5,487 nucleotides of DNA, from contig DATEKI010000029.1 in assembly GCA_035277545.1 (NCBI GenBank), positions 1-5,487 of the forward strand, written 5' to 3'. Below the pieces are notes generated by a model. The model saw only the letters and a list, made by a program, of their open reading frames with translations. It made no database searches and had not been told where the DNA came from. Position 1 is the stretch's first letter. Each line of letters opens with the position of its first letter. Below are positions 1-4,110 of this stretch, piece after piece. The stretch is from 66-474 sp035277545. GTDB lineage: Bacteria; Pseudomonadota; Gammaproteobacteria; Xanthomonadales; Rhodanobacteraceae. The translations under genes were made by a program, and so were the position numbers.

Positions 1-211
1 GACCGAACAGGCGCGCCGGCAGCACGCGGGTGTCATTGAAGACCAGCAGGTCGCCCGCCCGCAACATCCCCGGAAGGTCCCGGAAGGCGCGATCGCCCAG
101 CGCCCGGTGCGGCGCATCCAGCACCAGCAGGCGGCTGGCGCCTCGATCAAGCAGCGGCTGCTGCGCGATCAATTCGACCGGCAGGTCGTAATGGAAATCT
201 GACTTCTTCAA
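1..211 (-). CDS. queA: S-adenosylmethionine:tRNA ribosyltransferase-isomerase QueA, N-terminal part (runs off the left edge)
   Basis: QueA transfers and isomerises the ribosyl group of S-adenosylmethionine onto 7-aminomethyl-7-deazaguanine in tRNA, giving epoxyqueuosine at the wobble position; it is cytoplasmic. Only the first 70 codons are present. They read KKSDFHYDLPVELIAQ at residues 2-17, the conserved QueA opening, and GDLLVFNDTRVLPARLFG at residues 53-70, which contains the family's NDTRV.PARL signature. There is no ATG or GTG in frame just upstream, and family alignment places the start at the TTG at 211-209, so I call a TTG start. The ribosome binding site is weak: a very purine-rich GGGGGAGGG-type stretch lies on this strand, but about 40 bases too far upstream. 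The gene is divergent from the PEP-CTERM gene at 640. Family identity is firm; the exact start is inferred from conservation. Full-length QueA is about 340-350 residues, so most of the gene lies outside the window. Confidence 0.93.
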   Translation of the reverse strand, partial: MKKSDFHYDLPVELIAQQPLLDRGASRLLVLDAPHRALGDRAFRDLPGMLRAGDLLVFNDTRVLPARLFG

Positions 212-287
212 GAGATTCTGGTTTCGGGGCTCGATGGATTCTGCTCTGTCCCTCCCCCTCCCCCGAGGAAAAAGGGAACCTCCGAGG

Positions 288-306
288 CGTCGCGCACTGC
301 GCGACG
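288..306. repeat. Perfect inverted repeat, 8-bp arms, 3-base loop
   Basis: CGTCGCGC at 288-295 and GCGCGACG at 299-306 are exact reverse complements around ACT. No T-run follows on either strand close enough to make a convincing terminator. On the minus strand it lies in the likely queA leader, about 80 bases before the TTG start, so it could form an RNA hairpin there or serve as a protein site. Its function is unknown. Confidence 0.6.
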
Positions 307-332
307 TTGTATTGACACGACGGTGTATTGAA
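305..332. repeat. 12-bp direct repeat, two copies with a 16-bp period
   Basis: CGTTGTATTGAC (305-316) and CGGTGTATTGAA (321-332) match at 10 of 12 positions; the core TGTATTGA is identical and recurs at 308-315 and 324-331. Two similar sites about one and a half helical turns apart suggest paired protein binding. The repeat lies about 100 bases upstream of the queA start and about 200 bases upstream of the sigma-54 promoter, so it could serve either gene. The first copy includes TTGACA, but no -10 follows at a suitable distance on the plus strand. Confidence 0.45.
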
Positions 333-507
333 TGGAACGGCGCATGAGGATGAAGAACGGCAAATGGTAGCTCGCGGGCCGCCGCAGGTCGCTCGGCCGG
401 CGCCAGACGATGGCCGCCCTTATTCGGGCCGTCGGCAATCCTTACGCTTTCATCAAGTCGCCGACGCGCTGCGGTGGATATGTTAATGCAAAACAGCAAC
501 TTATAAA

Positions 508-524
508 TTGGCATGGTTGATGCT
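508..524 (+). promoter_or_regulatory. Sigma-54 (RpoN) -24/-12 promoter of the PEP-CTERM gene
   Basis: The sequence TTGGCATGGTTGATGCT fits the sigma-54 consensus YTGGCACGNNNNTTGCW. The -24 block TGGCATG differs at one position, the -12 block ATGCT differs at one position, and the invariant GG (510-511) and GC (522-523) have the correct 12-base register. A T-run follows at 524-528. The predicted transcription start is near 535, giving a leader of about 105 bases before the ATG at 640. It is known that exosortase/PEP-CTERM loci often carry the sensor kinase PrsK and the sigma-54 activator PrsR, and that PEP-CTERM genes can depend on RpoN; that agrees with this promoter. Activator and sigma factor genes are not in the window. 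Confidence 0.7.
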
Positions 525-534
525 TTTTATCGGG

Positions 535-639
535 CAGCTCACGAATCGGCAGAAATCGTGCCGACCCGGCGGGCAGACCAAAGGCGCCGTCAAAGCGGCA
601 CCTCCCATCGTTGAGATGCACGCATCCTGGAGCATGACA
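535..639 (+). other. Structured 5' leader of the PEP-CTERM mRNA
   Basis: The leader inferred from the sigma-54 promoter can fold into several hairpins. TCGGCA at 546-551 pairs with TGCCGA at 559-564 around a 7-base loop. GGCGCCGU at 583-590 pairs with GCGGCACC at 595-602 around CAAA, with one C-A mismatch and one G-U pair. Next to the ribosome binding site, GATGC (615-619) faces GCATC (622-626), and CTCC (602-605) is complementary to the Shine-Dalgarno GGAG (629-632). I found no match to a named riboswitch. Leader boundaries depend on the promoter call. Confidence 0.4.
629..632 (+). promoter_or_regulatory. Ribosome binding site that decides the PEP-CTERM start
   Basis: GGAG at 629-632 is 7 bases from the ATG at 640, an ideal spacing, but only 1 base from the ATG at 634. 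It therefore selects 640 as the start and argues against any longer reading beginning further upstream. Confidence 0.7.
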
Positions 640-1320
640 ATGTCGACAAGAAACAAGCTGGTCCTCGCAGGCATTCTTTCTGCGGCGGCCATTTCGGCTT
701 ACGCGGCTCCCGTCACCTATCTGGCATCGGACAACAACGTCAGCTCGCTTTCACAAATGGTCAATTCGACCGCGGAAGCTGCTGCGTTCAATGCAGTCGC
801 CGGCAATCTGAATGTCGTCGATTTTGAATCGCCCGTGCCGGGCGACATCACTATTACGGGCGGCTCAACCACCAACAACAGCGGATGCGGCGCCCTGTGC
901 GGGTTCAACACCACGCCGGGGGGAGCATACTTTCGCCTCGTTTATGGCGGGTCGGTGACCTTCAGCTTCACCAATCCCGTCGATGCCTTCGGCTTTTACG
1001 TCAATGGCCTGCAAACCGACCTGGTTCCGCAGCAGACGATCGTTTACGTCGATGGCTCATCAGTCACCCGGACCATCGACATGCCGCCCGCGACCGGCGG
1101 CGGCGGCGCATTCGTCGGATTCATCGATTTCGGACAGATGATCTCCAGCGTGACGTTCAATGCAACGAACGACGTCCTCGGTTTCGACGACCTGCGGTAT
1201 GGCCGCTCCGCCAACAACCCGGCAAGCGTCCCGGAGCCCGGCACGCTGGTCCTGTTCGGCCTTGGCTTGGCCGGGATCGGTGTGGCCGTGAAGCGCCGGC
1301 GCCAAAACCTCGGCTGTTGA
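640..1320 (+). CDS. PEP-CTERM sorting domain-containing secreted protein
   Basis: This 226-residue protein is predicted to be exported and then processed at its C-terminus by an exosortase, ending outside the cell or in the exopolysaccharide matrix. Residues 1-22 form a classic signal peptide (basic STRNK, hydrophobic core, then AYA before A23). The mature part, about residues 23-190, is rich in Asn, Thr, Gly and aromatics and looks like an all-beta sandwich. It contains VVDFESP (59-65), VTFSFTNPVDAFGFYVNG (106-123) and VLGFDDLRYG (179-188), motifs recurring in PEP-CTERM proteins. Cys83 and Cys87 could form a disulfide. The tail is a textbook PEP-CTERM signal: VPEPGT at 197-202, a hydrophobic span at about 203-217, then KRRR at 218-221. 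The start at 640 is chosen from the ribosome binding site and the position of the signal peptide; in-frame TTG 508 and ATG 634 are less likely. Expression is probably sigma-54 dependent. No exosortase is nearby, so it is likely a dispersed substrate. The ligand or role of the domain is unknown. Confidence 0.9.
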   Translation: MSTRNKLVLAGILSAAAISAYAAPVTYLASDNNVSSLSQMVNSTAEAAAFNAVAGNLNVVDFESPVPGDITITGGSTTNNSGCGALCGFNTTPGGAYFRLVYGGSVTFSFTNPVDAFGFYVNGLQTDLVPQQTIVYVDGSSVTRTIDMPPATGGGGAFVGFIDFGQMISSVTFNATNDVLGFDDLRYGRSANNPASVPEPGTLVLFGLGLAGIGVAVKRRRQNLGC

Positions 1321-1330
1321 GCAACAGGTA

Positions 1331-1351
1331 GGGCGGGCACCCCCCGCCAAC
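1331..1351. repeat. GC-rich palindromic repeat, copy A
   Basis: This 21-base unit contains GGCGGG and CCCGCC as arms of a 6-bp stem with a 5-base loop, and lies 11 bases after the stop of the PEP-CTERM gene. It matches copy B (1388-1408) at 18 of 21 positions. Short palindromes of this style are found scattered between genes in many proteobacteria as REP-like elements. It may terminate or stabilise the PEP-CTERM transcript, but no T-run follows on the plus strand. Confidence 0.6.
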
Positions 1352-1376
1352 GACCAACGAAGGCGTCTCGTCGTGG

Positions 1377-1412
1377 AAAAGCAGGCCGGGCGGGCATTCC
1401 CCGCCAGCCTGC
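1377..1412 (-). terminator. Rho-independent terminator of the response-regulator operon, containing palindromic repeat copy B
   Basis: Read on the minus strand, an outer 6-bp stem (1407-1412 with 1381-1386) and an inner 6-bp stem (1400-1405 with 1389-1394) form a two-part GC-rich hairpin with a 5-base loop and a small bulge. It is followed directly by TTTTCC, from the AAAA at 1377-1380 on the plus strand. The hairpin begins about 40 bases after the response regulator's stop at 1453. The inner part (1388-1408) is the second copy of the palindrome at 1331-1351. The T-run is short, so efficiency is uncertain. Confidence 0.55.
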
Positions 1413-1452
1413 GACACACGCGAGGGCACGGGTCGCGGATTTGGGCCACTTG

Positions 1453-2055
1453 CTACAACCAGCCCTTTTGCCTCGCCAGGCGATACGCCTCGATGCGATT
1501 GGCCACACCCAGCTTCCCGATCGCCTCGGACAGGTAGTTGCGCACGGTGCCGTGCGAGAGATTGAGCTTGCTGGCAATGTCACCCGCACTCTGGCCTTCG
1601 CCCGCGAGGCGCAGCACCTGGCGCTCGCGATCGTTCAGCGGATCGGCTTCGGTCCATGCTTCCAGCGCCAGTTCCGGGTCGATCGCGCGACCACCGCGAT
1701 GCACCAGCCGCAGGGAATCGGCAAGCTTTTCGGCCGGCGCGTCCTTCAGCAGGTAACCGGACACGCCCGCGTCCAGGGCGCGACGCAGGTATCCCGAACG
1801 CGCGAACGTGGTGACGATCACGACCTTGATCGGCAATTCATGGCGCTGGATCCGCTGCGCGAGTTCGAGGCCGGTCAGGCCCGGCATCTCGATGTCGGAA
1901 ATCAGGATGTCGGGTTTCAGGCGCTGCATCTCGCGCCACGCGGACTCGCCATCGGCGACGGAACCCAGTACCTCGATGTCGGGCTCGAGCGCGAGCAGCG
2001 CGGCCAGCGCGCCGCGCACCATCGCCTGGTCTTCCGCGAGCATGACGCGCATCAT
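1453..2055 (-). CDS. DNA-binding response regulator, NarL/DesR type
   Basis: This 200-residue transcription regulator is phosphorylated by a histidine kinase, almost certainly the one encoded just upstream. The receiver domain (about 3-118) has the acidic pair Glu8-Asp9, the phosphoacceptor Asp54 in SDIEMPG, Thr82 and Lys104 in the LLKDA motif, so all catalytic residues are intact. A LuxR-type helix-turn-helix follows at about 138-200: LNDRERQVLRLAGEGQS, then IASKLNLSHGTVRNYLSEAIGKLG, ending NRIEAYRLARQKGWL. The last segments closely resemble the DesR subfamily, known for control of membrane-lipid genes in Bacillus, but the targets here are unknown. The first ATG (2055) overlaps the kinase stop as ATGA, and a second ATG at 2052 gives one residue less; both imply translational coupling. 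A candidate terminator lies at 1377-1412. Confidence 0.93.
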   Translation of the reverse strand: MMRVMLAEDQAMVRGALAALLALEPDIEVLGSVADGESAWREMQRLKPDILISDIEMPGLTGLELAQRIQRHELPIKVVIVTTFARSGYLRRALDAGVSGYLLKDAPAEKLADSLRLVHRGGRAIDPELALEAWTEADPLNDRERQVLRLAGEGQSAGDIASKLNLSHGTVRNYLSEAIGKLGVANRIEAYRLARQKGWL

Positions 2056-3275
2056 GCGTGGCTGCCCGCGCGCTGCGCCAGCGGCACGACGGTGGCCGTC
2101 GCCGGCTTCGCCGGCGATTGATTCCCGGCCACGATGGCAGGCAGCGGCAGCGCCACTTCGATGCTGGTGCCACGCCCGCGCGGCGATTCGATCGCGAGCG
2201 TGCCGCCGCGCGCCTCGATGCGTTCGCGCATGCCGGTGAGCCCATTGCCGCGTTCGTTGACGCCGCCGCGGCCATCATCGCGCACGCGCATCACCACCTT
2301 TTCGGCGCCAGCGATCACGGTGACCTCGACACGATTGGCGCGCGCGTGCCGCTGGATGTTGGTGACCGCTTCGCGCAGCACCAGCGCCAGGCAAGTCTCG
2401 ACGTCGGGGGGCAACTCCTGCGGATCGTGCCAGTACTCCATCTGCACGCCCGCGGCTTCCAGCAGCAGGCGCGCGGAAGCCAGCTCCGCCGCCATCGCCG
2501 CGGCGCGGATGCCGCTGACCGCGCTGCGCACCTGCGACAGCGCTTCGCGCGACACCCGCGCGACATCGGTCATTTCTCGGTGCGCCGCGGACGGATCCCG
2601 TTCGATCAACCGACCGGCGAGCTCCGACTTCAACGCCACCATCGACAGCGTGTGTCCCAGCAGGTCGTGCAGGTCGCGGCCGATGCGCTCGCGCTCGGCG
2701 CTGGCGGCAAGGCGGCGCACTTCATCGTGCGACAAACGCAATTCGGCCTGGCGCTGCTGCACGACATTCTGGTAGATGCCCATGATGCCGACGATCAGTC
2801 CGATCAGGATGGCATTGACCAGATACGGCCACGGAAAGCCCACCCAAAACCACTCGACCGAATACAGCGCCAGCAGCGCGAGCATCGACCAGATCGAAAG
2901 CCGCCAGGAATTGCAGAACGCAGCCACCGCGCACGCGTAAATCAGGTACGTTTCCGCAAACGGATTGAGCGGAGTCAGCGCGACACCCAGCGCCGCGATG
3001 GCGACGGCATACCAGAGGTTGTGGCGCCGCGAACATGAATACGCTTGCCAGTACAGAAACAGGAAAATCGGCACGCTCGCGAGCGTCGGCCACAGCCAAC
3101 CCATGAAATGGCCGCCAATGCCGAATACCGCCGGACCGAATACCCAGCCCAGCCATACCAGCGAAAGCAGTGGCGCGAAACGCAGCGCGCGCGGTCCCTG
3201 GCGAAACCGCCCGGTCACCATCATCGAGTCCGGCGCGGCTTTCGTGAACAGCGTGTCGATCTCTGATCTGATCAT
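2052..3275 (-). CDS. Membrane sensor histidine kinase, HisKA_3/DesK type
   Basis: This 407-residue membrane sensor is the partner of the overlapping response regulator. Hydrophobic stretches at about 33-53, 60-75, 88-104, 110-121, 126-139 and 148-167 suggest five or six membrane spans with almost no extracytoplasmic domain, as in DesK-type sensors of membrane state. A helical linker rich in Gln and Arg leads to the dimerisation and phosphoacceptor helix ERERIGRDLHDLLGHTLS, with phospho-His at residue 203. The ATPase domain shows the N box REAVTNIQRHA (Asn306), DDGRGG (Asp333-Asp334), GNGLTGMRER from 343, and a closing GRGTSIEVALPL. The C-terminus carries a Pro/Ala-rich tail of about 25 residues. 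I choose ATG 3275, with AGG a few bases upstream, over an in-frame TTG at 3293 that would add six residues (MAHARR). It lies 24 bases after the methyltransferase stop, in one operon. The signal is not evident. Confidence 0.92.
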   Translation of the reverse strand: MIRSEIDTLFTKAAPDSMMVTGRFRQGPRALRFAPLLSLVWLGWVFGPAVFGIGGHFMGWLWPTLASVPIFLFLYWQAYSCSRRHNLWYAVAIAALGVALTPLNPFAETYLIYACAVAAFCNSWRLSIWSMLALLALYSVEWFWVGFPWPYLVNAILIGLIVGIMGIYQNVVQQRQAELRLSHDEVRRLAASAERERIGRDLHDLLGHTLSMVALKSELAGRLIERDPSAAHREMTDVARVSREALSQVRSAVSGIRAAAMAAELASARLLLEAAGVQMEYWHDPQELPPDVETCLALVLREAVTNIQRHARANRVEVTVIAGAEKVVMRVRDDGRGGVNERGNGLTGMRERIEARGGTLAIESPRGRGTSIEVALPLPAIVAGNQSPAKPATATVVPLAQRAGSHA

Positions 3276-3299
3276 GCGCCTAGCATGCGCCAACAGGCA

Positions 3300-3896
3300 C
3301 TACCACACAAACGGCACGAACCGCTTGGTGCGGAGAATGTAATCGCGATAGGGCTGGCCGAGGTCGGCGCACAACGCCTGTTCCTCGATGTGCACGCGCC
3401 AGGCGTACCCGATGCCCGCGCCGGCCACGATCGCCAGCAGCGCGGCCCAATTGGTCATCGCGATCCCCATGCCAAGAAACATCAGCAGGGCGCCCGTGTA
3501 GGACGGATGCCGGATCAACCGATACGGTCCCGTATCCACCACGTATTGCCCCGTGCGCGTCGCCACCGTTCGTGTGAAAAACCGGCCAAGGCTCCTGATC
3601 GCGTACCAGCGGAACGCGAGGCCAGCCAGCATCAGCGCGATGCCAATCCAGAATTGCAGCGGCTGGTTCCACCTCAAGGTGGTTCCCGGGAAATTGGCGT
3701 TGACGAGGAAGAACGCCGCGACGACCCCCGCCGCGCATGCGACCAGAAGCACGAAGTGCGAACCACGGTCGCGCTTGACGGATCCCTGCTCGGGACGCTG
3801 GAACAAGGAACCAGCCCACTCCGGCGCGAAACACACGAACAGCACGGCGTAGAACACGGCCAGGTGGAAATGCGAGTGTGCGATCAGCGCAGGCAT
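3300..3896 (-). CDS. Isoprenylcysteine carboxyl methyltransferase (ICMT)-like membrane methyltransferase
   Basis: This 198-residue integral membrane protein belongs to the ICMT/PEMT-like superfamily of SAM-dependent membrane methyltransferases. Hydrophobic segments lie at about 10-30, 47-66, 81-99 and 136-165. The diagnostic region is GPYRLIRHPSYTG at 123-135 (the GPY..vRHP.Y.G motif), followed by IEEQALCADLGQPYRDY at 170-186, which includes the paired acidic residues Glu171-Glu172, and a basic RTKRFVPFVW tail. Both motifs shape the SAM site in known members. Bacterial relatives act on varied substrates or are uncharacterised; true isoprenylated cysteine is not expected, so the substrate is unknown and a lipid or quinone-like molecule is only a guess. 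ATG 3896 is preceded by GGGAG (3903-3907), 6 bases away. It is the first gene of an apparent operon with the sensor kinase and response regulator, suggesting that they act in the same envelope response. Confidence 0.85.
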   Translation of the reverse strand: MPALIAHSHFHLAVFYAVLFVCFAPEWAGSLFQRPEQGSVKRDRGSHFVLLVACAAGVVAAFFLVNANFPGTTLRWNQPLQFWIGIALMLAGLAFRWYAIRSLGRFFTRTVATRTGQYVVDTGPYRLIRHPSYTGALLMFLGMGIAMTNWAALLAIVAGAGIGYAWRVHIEEQALCADLGQPYRDYILRTKRFVPFVW

Positions 3897-3950
3897 GCCC
3901 GGCTCCCGTCACAAGGTACGGCCAGCATGCCGCAGGGGCCGGCATGCCGC
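3892..3950. repeat. Three GCATGCC copies around the methyltransferase start
   Basis: The palindrome GGCATGCC occurs at 3892-3899 (covering the start codon) and at 3941-3948. AGCATGCC occurs at 3924-3931. The longer word GCATGCCGC is repeated exactly at 3925-3933 and 3942-3950, a 17-base period. They lie immediately upstream of the operon start and could be operator-like sites. In GC-rich DNA such words may also recur by chance. Confidence 0.3.
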
Positions 3951-4006
3951 CAAGACGCGCCCGTCAAACGTCGTGGCTGACAACCGTCATGCGGATCCGG
4001 ACGGGG

Positions 4007-4035
4007 TTACGCCGTGCCGGGCCGCCTGCTAGAAT
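4007..4035 (+). promoter_or_regulatory. Probable sigma-70 promoter with extended -10 for the aminotransferase gene
   Basis: TAGAAT at 4030-4035 matches TATAAT at five of six positions and is preceded by TG plus one base (TGCTAGAAT), the extended -10 form that tolerates a poor -35. The -35 position, 17 bases upstream, is TTACGC and matches only in its TT. The expected transcription start is near 4042, giving a leader of about 70 bases. Confidence 0.5.
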
Positions 4036-4100
4036 CACGGGACGTTTTTCTTTTCCGCGTTAATTACTTACGGGCGATATCCGAGTGATGTCGCCACGCT

Positions 4101-4105
4101 GGAGG
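4101..4105 (+). promoter_or_regulatory. Ribosome binding site of the aminotransferase gene
   Basis: A strong GGAGG at 4101-4105 stands 5 bases before the ATG at 4111 and fixes that start. The earlier ATG at 4088 and GTG at 4086 are out of frame. Confidence 0.8.
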
Positions 4106-4110
4106 CTCCC

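Larger units (their letters stand above)
212..507. other. Intergenic region between divergent queA and the PEP-CTERM gene
   Basis: I find no convincing gene here. A minus-strand open frame of 76 codons (438-208) has low-complexity arginine- and glycine-rich content and no family resemblance. The queA promoter should lie on the minus strand in this stretch, but no clear -35/-10 pair is visible. The region contains a pyrimidine-rich tract near 249-265, a perfect hairpin at 288-306 and a direct repeat at 305-332. Base composition turns clearly AT-richer from about 478 onward, just before the sigma-54 promoter of the next gene. Two odd-centred palindromes, GCCGTCGGC at 428-436 and GTCGCCGAC at 457-465, sit about 70-107 bases before the inferred start of transcription at 535. 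That is a usual distance for activator sites, but nothing confirms that role. Confidence 0.6.
3897..4110. other. Divergent intergenic region between the methyltransferase operon and the aminotransferase
   Basis: This 214-base spacer must hold promoters for both directions. The plus-strand promoter is visible at 4007-4035. On the minus strand TTGTCA (3983-3978) and TTGACG (3967-3962) resemble -35 boxes, but no credible -10 follows at the right distance, so I do not call a promoter for the operon. The stretch 4043-4080 is T-rich and forms the start of the aminotransferase leader. Confidence 0.5.

Noticed and set aside
208..438. Small minus-strand open frame of 76 codons upstream of queA
   Set aside because: It has an Arg-rich start and a Gly run, no family resemblance and no ribosome binding site that I can see. 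Its end overlaps the queA start by chance.
502..507. TATAAA as a sigma-70 -10 box for the PEP-CTERM gene
   Set aside because: There is no acceptable -35 at 16-18 bases upstream (TATGTT at the 17-base position), whereas the adjacent sigma-54 element fits well. A secondary promoter is possible but unsupported.
541..606. Cyclic-di-GMP (GEMM-I) riboswitch in the PEP-CTERM leader
   Set aside because: A GAAA within the first hairpin loop, CAAAG in the second and the gene type made this tempting. The conserved GGGCAAACC and GACGCAAAGCC blocks and the two-helix arrangement are not present.
1441..2121. Plus-strand open frame of 226 codons across the response regulator
   Set aside because: It is an antisense shadow of a receiver and helix-turn-helix gene whose catalytic residues are all intact.
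2058..3038. Plus-strand open frame of 326 codons across the sensor kinase
   Set aside because: It is extremely rich in Arg, His, Ala and Asp, shows no motif, and is antisense to an intact kinase gene.
3276..3293. TTG 3293 as start of the sensor kinase
   Set aside because: It would add only six residues (MAHARR). ATG 3275 has an AGG just upstream and is the simpler start, although the TTG cannot be excluded.
3280..3945. Alternative minus-strand frame of 221 codons over the methyltransferase
   Set aside because: It is a shifted frame of the ICMT-like gene without the membrane segments or the GPYRLIRHP motif.
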